From Rhynchopus sp. YZ270_cl-10 (taxonomy: Eukaryota > Euglenozoa > Diplonemea > Diplonemida > Diplonemidae), in assembly GCA_964035575.1 (NCBI GenBank), contig OZ037898.1, forward strand, positions 744,001-808,000: a DNA stretch of 64,000 nt, read 5' to 3'. Each line of letters starts with the position of its first letter. Within the stretch, counting starts at the first letter, position 1. The notes under the pieces are model-generated. The model ran no database searches, was not told where the DNA came from, and was given only the letters and a program-made list of their open reading frames with translations. Positions 50,151-59,084 of this stretch are shown here, one piece after another. A program made the translations under genes and the position numbers.

Positions 50151-50607
50151 GAGAAGGCGAGGGTATTCTGTGCCAAGGAGGCGGCGCAAAAACAAAAGAG
50201 GAAAACACCGCCTGTGAATCTGTTCCGATCAATCCCTTGGACACCGAAGGTGTAACGAAGAGGTTTGCACCCTTCCCAGCTTCAGTCCCATATACACGGT
50301 TATTTCTGGCGTCCCTGCCCCCCCTCTTTGATGTACCTGCACCCTACGTCCTAAAGAGTCGTTTGCACTTCCCCTTTTTCTGAACTGACATACCCCCTTA
50401 AGACTACGACTTTCAATGAAGAGCCCTCACGAAGCAGCAGAAGCAAGAAACACGAAAGAAAACACAGTCCGAAGACAGGTTTTTCCTTTAAGTCACATTT
50501 CTACATTGCGTGCGGCTCTGTGTCTATGGGTCGGACACATAGGCACAGAGCAGGCTGCAGGCACTACAGGCAACTATTTTCATTTGTGCTGCTCTTGATT
50601 CCTATTA
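50151..50607. other. Spacer, no gene seen
   Basis: 3' flank of the membrane-protein gene with a weak family B relative at 50330-50375 (CGTTTGCACTT). Nothing else recognised. Confidence 0.45.
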
Positions 50608-50644
50608 GGTGACTAAGCAGAGACTTACGATCATTTTCCTTTTT
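50608..50644 (+). repeat. Dispersed hairpin cassette, family A (copy A14, shortened)
   Basis: GGTGACTAAGCAGAGACTTA then CGATCATTTTCC; shortened loop, outer arms kept. It abuts satellite array 2. Confidence 0.65.
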
Positions 50645-51693
50645 CCCAACCTTCCTGTATACACGCGTCAGCAACCAATACAGGTAGTGTATTGAAATGA
50701 TTCTGGGGGGGGGTAAGGGGTCTAATTTTAATTTCGTCGATTTTGAGAAAAATTTTGGCCAAAAATGGGCCCCACGTATAAGGAACCGGGCTCATATTTC
50801 TCAAAATTTAAGTGGTCAAAAAATTGTCCAATTTTCCGAAATGACCCCACCGCTGCACGGGCGGAGCCCAAAAATGCAAATAAGCCACTTTTTCCCAACC
50901 TTCCTGTATACACGCGTCAGCAACCAATACAGGTAGTGTATTGAAATGATTCTGGGGGGGGGGGGTAAGGGGTCTAATTTTAATTTCGTCGATTTTGAGA
51001 AAAATTTTGGCCAAAAATGGGCCCCACGTATAAGGAACCGGGCTCATATTTCTCAAAATTTAAGTGGTCAAAAAATTGTCCAATTTTCCGAAATGACCCC
51101 ACCGCTGCACGGGCGGAGCCCAAAAATGCAAATAAGCCACTTTTCCCAACCTTCCTGTATACACGCGTCAGCAACCAATACAGGTAGTGTATTGTCCCAA
51201 CCTTCCTGTATACACGCGTCAGCAACCAATACAGGTAGTGTATTGAAATGATTCTGGGGGGGGGTAAGGGGTCTAATTTTAATTTCGTCGATTTTGAGAA
51301 AAATTTTGGCCAAAAATGGGCCCCACGTATAAGGAACCGGGCTCATATTTCTCAAAATTTAAGTGGTCAAAAAATTGTCCAATTTTCCGAAATGACCCCA
51401 CCGCTGCACGGGCGGAGCCCAAAAATGCAAATAAGCCACTTTTTCCCAACCTTCCTGTATACACGCGTCAGCAACCAATACAGGTAGTGTATTGAAATGA
51501 TTCTGGGGGGGGGTAAGGGGTCTAATTTTAATTTCGTCGATTTTGAGAAAAATTTTGGCCAAAAATGGGCCCCACGTATAAGGAACCGGGCTCATATTTC
51601 TCAAAATTTAAGTGGTCAAAAAATTGTCCAATTTTCCGAAATGACCCCACCGCTGCACGGGCGGAGCCCAAAAATGCAAATAAGCCACTTTTT
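50645..51693. repeat. Satellite array 2: four 249-251 bp units plus a 51-bp partial
   Basis: Units at 50645, 50894, 51196 and 51445, with an extra unit start at 51145-51195. Each opens with a hairpin CCTGTAT...ATACAGG, then a G run, then GGGCCCCACGTATAAGG, CAAAATTTAAGTGGTC and GCACGGGCGGAGCCC. The last ~150 bp match array 1 closely; the first ~80 bp differ. Confidence 0.97.
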
Positions 51694-51771
51694 GGTTTCA
51701 TTGAAATGATGCGGCTGACACTGAGGAATTATGGTTTACGGCGTCCCATTGAGGGGGCGAACCCTTTTTAA

Positions 51772-51873
51772 TTTTTTGTTCTCTTGAAATGTGTAATTTC
51801 ATGTTTTCGCGAAAAAAATACGAACTGATCCTACAAGGGTTGAAGGAAGGTGTGTGGAAAACAATAATAACAA
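51772..51873 (+). repeat. Spacer shared with 18314-18417
   Basis: Same boxes in the same order as in the first composite unit, then the TIR element. A 78-bp stretch (51694-51771) separates it from the array here and is absent in the first unit. Confidence 0.8.
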
Positions 51874-52354
51874 GAACAACTAATTGCTAAGAAAAAAAAT
51901 GGGGTGTGCTGTGGATAACTCCGCGCGATTTTCGAAACCACCATAGCATCCTGGCGATTTTCTGGAGGTGCTGATGTGACGATGCCTGGTGCGATCGACG
52001 ACGTGTTGTCGTCTGTGCATTATGTGTTCCTTCGGCACTGCTCTGATGACGACGACGATGCGTGGGAGCCTGTGGACGACTACGAGCTGGAACATGCCGA
52101 GGCCGCCCGAGCGAATGGTTATCGAGCCTGCCGAGACTACGTCCAATAACGCGATCGAGCAGATGGTGCTGGACGAAGAGGACAGCCCCACTGTTTAAAA
52201 GTTTCAGATGCAGGCATCCCAGTGGGTCCAGCGTACGAAGAGCGTTTTAGCATACCTGCAGAAGAGCAGAATGCTGGCGTGTTGTAGATTATATTTTTTT
52301 CAGAGTGGAGTTCCACAGCACACCCGGTTTTTTTTCCGATAGCAATTACTTGTT
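51874..52354. mobile_element. TIR element with small ORF, longer relative of 18418-18564
   Basis: Terminal inverted repeats GAACAACTAATTGCTA...GGGGTGTGCTGTGGA at both ends; about 480 bp. The interior carries a 55-codon acidic ORF (51982-52149). No transposase is present, so both copies are non-autonomous. No clear target duplication seen. Confidence 0.8.
51982..52149 (+). CDS. Small acidic ORF inside a TIR element
   Basis: 55 codons, MPGAIDDVLSSVHYVFLRH onward, with a run of five Asp (22-26) followed by AWEPVDDYELEHAEAARANG. Higher GC and normal amino-acid composition set it apart from its surroundings. Another frame over the same DNA is also open (69 codons from 51989). I do not recognise either; a captured host-gene fragment is one possibility. 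Confidence 0.35.
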   Translation: MPGAIDDVLSSVHYVFLRHCSDDDDDAWEPVDDYELEHAEAARANGYRACRDYVQ

Positions 52355-52635
52355 TTTTCTCTCTTTTTTTTATATATCAAAAGGTGGTGGTTTCCACACG
52401 AAAATTTTGAGAACCCAATGAAAAAAGGGGCTTACTGCTCCGTCCTTCCGTAACTTCCTTAACCTTGAGTTCTGTTTTGTTCTGGTTTTCTTTTTCTTTT
52501 TTGGTGCTTTCGGAAGTCGGTCAACGACCTGTCAATATCAGGGGGGGTGTGAATAAAGTCCTTGTCAGCGACCTGTCAATTAATCGACCCCTCCCGGAGC
52601 ACCATTTTTCGTTTTTATTTTATTTTATTTTTCTG

Positions 52636-52680
52636 CTATGAGGCTTAGGATCATCTTCCACCACCAAACGTTTTCCTTCC
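52636..52680 (+). repeat. Dispersed hairpin cassette, family A remnant
   Basis: GAGGCTTAGGATCATCTTCC only: the 3' half of the consensus. Confidence 0.5.
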
Positions 52681-52846
52681 AAAAAAAAATATATATATAT
52701 CATCCAAAATCTCGCTAGCCGTATACTTTTTCATATTTTTCACTCAGAAATGTGAGATGCATATTTTTTATCGTCCGACACCGGAATTGAACGTTTCGAA
52801 ACCGCGCTTTCAAAAGAAATAAAAATCTCAAAAAAATAAATATAGT

Positions 52847-52905
52847 ATAGTGGAGCACACTCTAGGGTGGCTACACTAATACAACCAAGTTTTCAAATAA
52901 AAAAA
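52847..52905 (+). repeat. Dispersed hairpin cassette, family D (copy D3)
   Basis: Outer arms TAGTG/CACTA, inner CAC/GTG, then ATACAACCAAGTTTTCAAAT and A7. Confidence 0.75.
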
Positions 52906-52973
52906 ATATTTTTTCTGAAATGGCCGTGTCAGTTTTTTCTCGTTTTCTTATCGGTGACTCAAGAAATAAAGTG

Positions 52974-53591
52974 TCAACAAACGCCCAAAAAAATTAGCTT
53001 GTATGCATTTCCGGACTCCGCCCAATAAAATAAAAAAAAAATCGAAAACTTTAGTGGAGTTAAAGTTAAGGGTAACTGCAAGGATATCTCTAAATCCGTC
53101 CCTTTTTGGCCAAATTCCGAAATCCCAATCCAAAAAATCCCCTGTTTTTTTAGTATAGTTTTTGGGCTGTTTTTTGACTTTTTTGTGGGGGGGAAAAAAA
53201 AATTTCCCGATATGTCGTCAGGGCTCTCGCCGGGGGTCATTTGGGGTCCCGAGCTTTCCCCCCGTAAAAGCGGTCGCTGCGCGCGCTTCGCGCGCGCGAC
53301 TCCCTGCCAGTGCAGGGAGGCGTGGCGCTTTCTCCCCCTGATGCACAAAAGGCAGGTGGGGAGTGTGTTAGCCTTATCAGTAACCTCGGTACATTTATGA
53401 AAGAAACGGCAGTCGTGGCACCCAAAGGTTCCTGGCGAAGCCATGGTACGCAACATTTGAGATCTCCTCCGTCTTCCAACCCTCATAATTGAATGCGATT
53501 GACACGTCTTCTCCTTCTTCTTGTGTACAACCTCAAATGTCTCTGATGCTGGACGTTTGCCTGCAACTGACGTGAACATCCGCACCCACAA
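52974..53591 (-). CDS. ORF with Cys cluster, possible transposon-derived protein
   Basis: 205-codon open frame. The first 130 residues look protein-like, the rest is T/A-run driven, so the true end may be spliced or lost. Residues about 57-89 carry C-x2-C-x5-C-x12-C-x2-C (CHDCRFFHKC, then LPTCLLC), a zinc-cluster spacing, between basic stretches (KKKEK, RVGRRRRS, RGRKRH). A DNA-binding protein of a mobile element is a reasonable guess, not a finding. It overlaps the GC-palindromic repeat at 53248-53333. Confidence 0.3.
   Translation of the reverse strand: MWVRMFTSVAGKRPASETFEVVHKKKEKTCQSHSIMRVGRRRRSQMLRTMASPGTFGCHDCRFFHKCTEVTDKANTLPTCLLCIRGRKRHASLHWQGVARAKRAQRPLLRGESSGPQMTPGESPDDISGNFFFPPTKKSKNSPKTILKKQGIFWIGISEFGQKGTDLEISLQLPLTLTPLKFSIFFLFYWAESGNAYKLIFLGVC
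53248..53333 (-). repeat. GC-palindromic repeat, copy 2
   Basis: Reverse-complement match to 14854-14934, with core GCGCGCTTCGCGCGCGC and an adjoining CTCCCTGCcagtGCAGGGAG-type hairpin. Confidence 0.7.
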
Positions 53592-54114
53592 CTACAGCAA
53601 CCGCCTGCAGAGCCAATTTTTTCCTCAAAAATCCGGGACTTTTTTTTTTCCTTTCCCCTTTTTTCGCTTTATTTGATCTCGTTGATCGATCGCATCCCAC
53701 AGGCGAAACTCTCTGGGGGTGGGGTGGAGTAGAATGTACCTGAAATTGCTGTAGGGAAAAACAGGGAATTTTTTCCAGGGAATTTTTTTATTTTTCCGAA
53801 ATCCCAATCCCAATCCAGAATTAGAAAAATCCCTGGGTAACTGTATTTTTTTTTTGTTTCTTGTCAACGTACGTACGATTTTCTGAAATCTGGAAAAAAA
53901 AAAGAAAAAAAAAAAAAAAAAAGTGGCTGGTGCTGCACTCATATTTTAGAGTAAAGGTACTTCAGAGTGTTCTTGCACACACATGTGACCCCACCGTGGA
54001 GAGCAATCGGCTCGCGCAATCAAAGGAAAGCAAAGAAAAAGGGGAAGGAAAAAAAAAAAGTTGGGTACCGTGCGCCTGCGGCGCTACCTGTTCCCAGTCA
54101 AAAACACCACAATT

Positions 54115-54625
54115 TTATCCTAGTTTGGATTTTCCGACCTGAAAATGACCCTTGTATACGAGTGTGGGTTCATATTTTGTGGAAAATTAAAGTCACTAAA
54201 TTTTTGTCCATTTTTCTGTATATCCCCCACCACACAACGGGCGGATTCTGGAAATGCAAATGCCCGTGTTTTCGGCAAAATATACACGCCTGGGTGGAGG
54301 GGCCTCTAAAATCTCGCCCCTCTGCTACCGTGTTTCTACAAGCAAACACTTGGCTCCTTATACTGACGGGTTTTGACCAAAACCAAGAACTTGTCCATTT
54401 CGGCAAATTGACCCCACCACACAACGGGCGGATTCCGGAAATGCGAATGCCGGTGTTTTCGGGCATTTTCATGTTTTCAGACGTCAGGATCAGGAAGAGA
54501 AAATCTGGGTTGTGGGATTTACCTTGCCCTCTTTACGTTACACTCATTTTGACCAAAACCAAGAACTTGTCCATTTCGGCAAAGTGACCCCACCACAGCG
54601 CGGGCGGATTCCGGTAATGCCAATC
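54115..54625 (+). repeat. Ancient relatives of the two satellites (three blocks)
   Basis: Blocks near 54190-54265, 54376-54445 and 54550-54620 share TTGTCCATTTC-like sequence, GACCCCACCACA, CGGGCGGATTC and GAAATGC with the second half of satellite units 1 and 2. The first block extends upstream over ACCCTTGTATACGAG and TTCATATTTTGTGG. They are far less alike than units within either array. Confidence 0.75.
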
Positions 54626-54728
54626 GCGGGATGTTTTGGGGCTGAAAACCCACTATTTTTTGAAAACAGCCTGGTTTCTGGTCTTTTGGTGGCTTTTTTT
54701 TTTTTTTTTTTTTTCTTTTTTTAAACGT

Positions 54729-55794
54729 CAGGGTCCTCAACCGTAGACAAAGTCTGGCCACAGATTTGTCTAAGTTAAAAAAAAAGGCTAAAAAAAAATT
54801 TTCGCGCTCCGCGCGAAAAGGTCCTGTACAAAGCTAAAAATTGGGGGCTTTTTTTTTTGGTGTTCGTGAGGTTGGGATTGTTCGTGTTGGAGTGCGTGGG
54901 ACCTAAGAAGACAACATCGCCGTCAGAAGAGTACTCGTCGACATCATCGATTTCCATTGCTGCCTCGGGTTGCTCGGATGCTGCGTTGCGTCTCACTGGC
55001 ACACATTGCTCCTCCTCCTCTTCTTCGGACGTTGAATCCACGTACTTAACAGCACTCACCTGTGGAGCCATCATCACCACACGTTTCTTCACCTTCTTGC
55101 CTTGCGACACCTGGCTCTGCACAGACACGGCAGAGGCATCGCTGTCTCCCCCCTTCTCTGCTTCGTTCATGGCGAACTCATGCGCCTCCGCAACGATCGT
55201 CAGGATCGTCTTCCGCTTGCTCCCCTCCCTGTCGTCGTCCGCCAGTTTGGCGCGATCAAACTCCTTCAACCAGAGTTTGAGCACCTTGTTGGTGTCGTTC
55301 TGGTGGTTTTTAAACCCCCTCACCGTCCCCTCCGCCACAAGAAAAAGGTGAAGGGAAGCGAGCCGGGGTGTCGGACCATCGGGGATGGACTTGTACTTGC
55401 CTGAAGACCACAGGTCGTAGTGCGTATCCCCTTTGTTGGGTTCCACCACACGTACCACAGGTGCCGCAACAGCTCCCTTCTTGAACATGGACACGATGGT
55501 GGGCTGTGCTTTGGAGGTCTTGGCAGTGGCAGGCATTTTTGCGGATGAGTTTGTTCAATTGTAGTTAGTCTGAGGAGGTGGCTTGTGTGGGTGGGTACAA
55601 TGGGGTCCGCGCAGGTGAGGACTGAGGGAGTCTTGAGGGAACTCATTTTTTTTTTTGTTTTCAGTAAAGCTTCTTCTCTTTCAAACCACCCAAAAACCCA
55701 AAACCCAGGTTTTGTCTAACTTAGACAAAGCGTTTTTCAAAAAAAAAAAAAATTGTCTAAGTTAAGGCCTAACTTAGACAGGTTGAGGACCCTG
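54729..55794. mobile_element. hAT-type DNA transposon (non-autonomous or minimal), 1066 bp
   Basis: Terminal inverted repeats CAGGGTCCTCAACC / GGTTGAGGACCCTG (14 bp exact) flanked by exact 8-bp duplications TTAAACGT (54721-54728 and 55795-55802). Eight-bp duplication and CAGGG termini, here very close to Charlie-like hAT ends, are hallmarks of the superfamily. Subterminal TTTGTCTAAGTTA / TAACTTAGACA motifs occur several times near both ends. No hAT transposase with its dimerisation domain is encoded; one minus-strand ORF is (54775-55536). Confidence 0.92.
54775..55536 (-). CDS. hAT-borne ORF with N-terminal PIP-box-like motif
   Basis: 253 residues reading right to left inside the hAT element. 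N-terminus MPATAKTSKAQPTIVSMFKK contains Q-x2-I-x2-M-F, close to the PCNA-binding PIP box (Q-x2-h-x2-a-a) but with Met for the first aromatic residue. Residues 30-110 look folded (DTHYDLWSSGKYKSIPDG, RLASLHLFLVAEGTVRGF, KLWLKEFDRAKL). Then follow a basic segment (GKKVKKR), an acidic Glu run (about 171-176) and a disordered acidic stretch; the last 25 residues run into the element's end repeats. Not a recognisable transposase. It may be an accessory or captured protein. Confidence 0.55.
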   Translation of the reverse strand: MPATAKTSKAQPTIVSMFKKGAVAAPVVRVVEPNKGDTHYDLWSSGKYKSIPDGPTPRLASLHLFLVAEGTVRGFKNHQNDTNKVLKLWLKEFDRAKLADDDREGSKRKTILTIVAEAHEFAMNEAEKGGDSDASAVSVQSQVSQGKKVKKRVVMMAPQVSAVKYVDSTSEEEEEEQCVPVRRNAASEQPEAAMEIDDVDEYSSDGDVVFLGPTHSNTNNPNLTNTKKKSPQFLALYRTFSRGARKFFFSLFF

Positions 55795-55863
55795 TTAAAC
55801 GTACGTACGTACAGAATTTCTGAGACGAAATGACAAGAAACAAAAAAATAAATACAGTTACCC

Positions 55864-56450
55864 TTACATAAAAACCAGACCATGGCTTTAGGTACTAATA
55901 CAAGGCAAATTGCTTAGCAAAACGGGCCGAGTTCCACACAAAATACTAGTGACAGTCAAAAAATTTTCGCGAGACGAAACCGGCGTTATTTGAATCATAT
56001 TATGAACCCTCGTTCCAAAGAAAAAAAAATCGAAAACTTTCTTGAAGTTGCGTCAAGGTGAAACATCTTGGTCATTAGAAGGAAAACCCGGGAAATCCTT
56101 AAGGAAATGGGTGTGGTAAGGGAAACCTTAAGGAACCTACTGAAAACCACCCCCCCCCCAGTGATGCAGGAATCCAGGGTCCCAAACAAAAAAACCCAAA
56201 AAACCCAAAAAAACCAAAAAAACCCATAAAAACCCAAAAAAACCCAAAAAAAACCCATAAAAACCCACCGCATTATATTTTGCTTTTGGGGCGTGGAGTG
56301 TGATTTTTTTTGCTCAAAACATCGCAAATATGAATTTTCGGAGCGATCTGAAAAAATTGCGGGGTCGGACATTTTTTTTGGTGGAGTTTAACCACCTAAA
56401 ATTGACTTCTAAGTCAGACGTTTCTATACGGTTTCTGAAGAATTTTAGTG
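55864..56450. other. Repeat fragments, no gene seen
   Basis: Contains an A3-7CCC-type array (56186-56268) and GGAGCGATCTGAAAAAATT with GGGGTCGGACA (56339-56373), repeated at 57632-57671. Confidence 0.5.
56186..56268. repeat. Degenerate AAAAACCC-type array 1
   Basis: Units CCCAAAAAA, CCCATAAAA and CCCAAAAAAA in irregular order. A second array with the same units is at 57297-57412. Confidence 0.8.
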
Positions 56451-57296
56451 TCATGAGTTTACGTGTATAAACCTTCTGTTACATGTGCACCTACAGCTAC
56501 AACAGGCGTTTTCACCTGGAGTTTCACCTCTTTTGGTGGGTTTTTTGAGTCCATACCCAGGTATGTGGGGTAGGAAACGTGATTCCGGTGTCAGAACCAT
56601 GGGTGGTTCCACTGCAGTACCACGTAACCCACGTTTAAACCCCAAAAACCCCTGGTGACACCATCTTCTCGGTGAGCAATGAGTGTGACCCGCGCGTGCT
56701 CCTTTCGTCACGCAAACCAAAAAGCGGTGCAATATTGTGAATTTTTAAGATTTCCTGATTTTCGTACATTTTATTGCGTTTTGAGTTGTGATATTGTAGA
56801 TTTTTGTGTAGATTTCGTGGGTTTTTTCGTTTTTTTCTTTGTAAATTTGGGCCACCGCCTAAAACACCAAAAATGCAGGTTGGTACCGCAATGAGGCAGA
56901 ATAGTGGCGATACACATTGTTGTCCTTTACCGTGGGTGTCCAAAGACACACTCTTTTTGCTGAAAATGGAGGGTGCGTTCTGGGAAGCTTCACTGCCCAC
57001 ATTAATACAGTAAAACTGGCTGGTGCCTGTATGAACTGGTTTTTCAGGTCAAAAATGGCCTGAAAAAGTGGTGTTTTTGGGGTCTGGTACCTGTGTGTGA
57101 CCATACCACAGGTGGTATGATGAGTGATCTGACCTTATTCTCCAGGTATAACAAACACCCAAAAAACCAATTGGCGAAGGAATTTTGCACTTTTGACCAC
57201 CACAGATTGCATGTTTTCCAAGGCATTTTTTCTATGCCCTTGTGTGTGCTGGGAAGCATGCCGCCAGTGTTAAAAATTCACGAATACCCTACCAAA
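56451..57296. other. Long spacer, no gene seen
   Basis: Moderately complex DNA, but no frame on either strand is long or protein-like. The two flanking CCC/A arrays and the CGGAGCGATCTG boxes suggest 56186-57690 is one composite repeat. Confidence 0.4.
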
Positions 57297-57412
57297 AACC
57301 AGAAAGTCAAAAAACCCATAAAAACCCGAAAAAACTGGTTTTGAAAAAACCCAAAAAAACCCATAAAAACCCAAAAAAACCCGCAAAAAAACCCAGCAAA
57401 AAAACCCACCTT
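57297..57412. repeat. Degenerate AAAAACCC-type array 2
   Basis: Same unit types as 56186-56268, same strand, with CCCGC and CCCAGC variants. Confidence 0.8.
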
Positions 57413-57631
57413 GCATCACTGCCCCCCCCTCACGATTTTTCTTCAGAATACCACAGGTGCGTAAAAAAAATCGTCCGACCCCGGAATTGAACGCTTTTAC
57501 ATCCGATCTTTCAAAATAAATAAAAATCGAAAAAAAAAATTGGGCTAATAATTTCCAGGATGTTTGCGGGCACGCCCGCAAGCGTTTGCGACACCGAGGG
57601 TGTAATTTTCCCCCCCGAAAATGCGCTTGTA

Positions 57632-57671
57632 TGAATTTCCGGAGCGATCTGAAAAAATTCCGGGGTCGGAC
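57632..57671 (+). repeat. Dispersed box shared with 56339 and inverted at 57469 and 52770
   Basis: GAGCGATCTGAAAAAATT then CCGGGGTCGGACAATT; the inverted form (CGTCCGACCCCGGAATTG) lies about 180 bp upstream, giving a possible foldback. Confidence 0.6.
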
Positions 57672-57699
57672 AATTTTTTTAGCGAAAAATGGATAACCT

Positions 57700-58135
57700 A
57701 AAAACCAGACCAAAATCGGGCTTTTCTATACGGCTGGGCAGATTTTGGATGATATGCGTGCACGAAAGGTGTATTGATATTTACAAGTTTTCTTTTCTTT
57801 CCGAATTTCTTGTTCTTTGTTCTGACCCCTCGAGATGTCTTAGCACCGCAAAATGCAGGTTTTTTTTCTGGATGCAGTCTCAGGTAGCTGGTTCACACGG
57901 ACTCACTAACTAGGTCACGTTTCATTTTTCCTTTGAATCCCGCAACACTTCTTTGTCCCCCAAACTCTCTCTCAGACAAGGGTGGCACTGCAAGTGTACC
58001 GCGTAGTCAGCGTCACGCCTACCTCGGTAGGTTACAGTGGAAAAAAGGGGGGGTATATCGTATCACAAGCGTTTTTATGGAAGGGTCAAAATAGTGAACC
58101 CGCGAAGACGGCTTACTTCTATTTTTTTTCTCTAA
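57700..58135. other. Spacer, no gene seen
   Basis: T-rich, with TACCTCGGTAGG palindrome at 58021. No coding signal. Confidence 0.4.
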
Positions 58136-58190
58136 GGTGACTAAGCACGAAAGGCTTAGGATCATCTTATAAACTTTTCTTTTTTTTTCA
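58136..58190 (+). repeat. Dispersed hairpin cassette, family A (copy A16)
   Basis: Consensus arms, loop ACGAAAG, TTATAAACTTTTC, T9. Confidence 0.85.
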
Positions 58191-58333
58191 GTGGTGGAAA
58201 AAAATCAGAGTTTTCCCGTATCATCTCTGTCATATACTTGGTGCGTACCAAATCTTGTCCTTTTATTGGCAATGCTGTCACGATAGGGGGAAATGAACTC
58301 TGGAGGGGATGGGGCGGGAGGGGGTTTTTTTAA

Positions 58334-58391
58334 GGTGACTAAGCAACGAGAGGCTTAGGATCATCTTATAAACTTTTCTTTTTTTTTTTTG
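58334..58391 (+). repeat. Dispersed hairpin cassette, family A (copy A17)
   Basis: Consensus arms, loop AACGAGAG, TTATAAACTTTTC, T12. Nearly identical to A8. Confidence 0.85.
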
Positions 58392-58744
58392 TGGGTTCAG
58401 TTGCTCTCCAACTGAGTAGCGTTTTAGACCTGAAGCGGCAGTGGGGACTCTGTTGTCGGTTGCTGCAATTTTCTTCTTTCTTCTCAGTTCGATTGTACTT
58501 GTGGGATCATTCATCATTTGGAATACTGCGAAGATGGATGTTCCTCTGCGGGTATAGTCACCTTTCAAGTTTGTCTCTTAACCCAGGCTATTGCGTTTTC
58601 TTAAAATGGTTTGTGCTTTCCTTCCGTTTAGTTTAGTTTTTGTATTATGTTTTGCATCTCCTCTTACCAATAAGAAATAGAAATGATCCAAGGAATGTGC
58701 CCGCTGACCTGTTGTTCTTTTTTCCCCAGGGAGAATTATTTTTT

Positions 58745-58815
58745 TAGCTCTCAGTAGCGTCTCACAGCCTGTTGCGTTTCACGTCGTCTCACGGAGACGA
58801 TCATAGATGGCCCAA
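58745..58815 (+). repeat. Second copy of the MITE-like core at 37452
   Basis: AGCTCTCAGTAG, TCTCACAGCCTGTT and TCTCACGGAGACGATCATAG in the same order; the left inverted arm is missing here. Confidence 0.75.
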
Positions 58816-58852
58816 TGTTAACCTCAAAAATGGATGTTGGACTGCATGGTTG

Positions 58853-58930
58853 GAGGGTCCACCCCCGGTACACCCGGTGTACCAAGGTGCACTGTTCACG
58901 AGAGGGGCTGTCGCATTTCATGTCAACCTT
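58853..58930 (+). repeat. Dispersed hairpin cassette, family C (copy C3) with upstream box
   Basis: Box GGTCCACCCCCGGTACA as at 9525, then GGTGCACTG, loop TCACGAGAGGGG, and GCATTTCATGTCAACC. Outer arms are TGC/GCA where other copies have ACA/TGT. Confidence 0.7.
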
Positions 58931-58953
58931 TTTCTGTTTTTTTTTTACTACAA

Positions 58954-59005
58954 GGTGACTAAGCACGAGAGGCTAAAGATCAGCTTACAAACTTTTCTTT
59001 TTTCA
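58954..59005 (+). repeat. Dispersed hairpin cassette, family A (copy A18)
   Basis: GGTGACTAAGCACGAGAGG then CTAAAGATCAGCTTACAAAC; 3' inner arm altered. Another shortened copy follows immediately. Confidence 0.7.
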
Positions 59006-59006
59006 A

Positions 59007-59050
59007 TGTGACTAAGCAGAGGCTAGGTTCGTCTGATAAATTTTTCTTTC
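59007..59050 (+). repeat. Dispersed hairpin cassette, family A (copy A19, shortened)
   Basis: TGTGACTAAGCAGAGGCTAG then GTTCGTCTGATAAATTTTTC. Head-to-tail with A18. Confidence 0.65.
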
Positions 59051-59055
59051 CCCAC

Positions 59056-59084
59056 CCCCCACTGCGACACACTCCCAGTGGGGG
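59056..59084 (+). repeat. Perfect 9-bp stem hairpin
   Basis: CCCCCACTG and CAGTGGGGG around an 11-nt loop, just after A19. Confidence 0.7.

Larger units (their letters stand above)
52355..52973. other. Spacer with repeat fragments, no gene seen
   Basis: Contains two GACCTGTCAAT boxes (52528 and 52570) with CCCCTCCCGGAGCA, also found at 61522-61546; an A remnant (52636-52680); and CGTCCGACACCGGAATTGAACG at 52770, shared with 57469. Confidence 0.5.
53835..55863. mobile_element. Larger inverted-repeat element hosting the hAT insertion
   Basis: GGGTAACTGTATTT...TTTCTTGTCA...ACGTACGTACG at the left returns in reverse complement at the right end. Inside are three diverged satellite-like blocks and, close to the right end, the hAT element. 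No transposase gene seen. Boundaries are approximate. Confidence 0.6.

Noticed and set aside
50697-51709. Repeated 60-100 codon frames in satellite 2
   Set aside because: Same reason; both strands are open, typical of A/T-run sequence.
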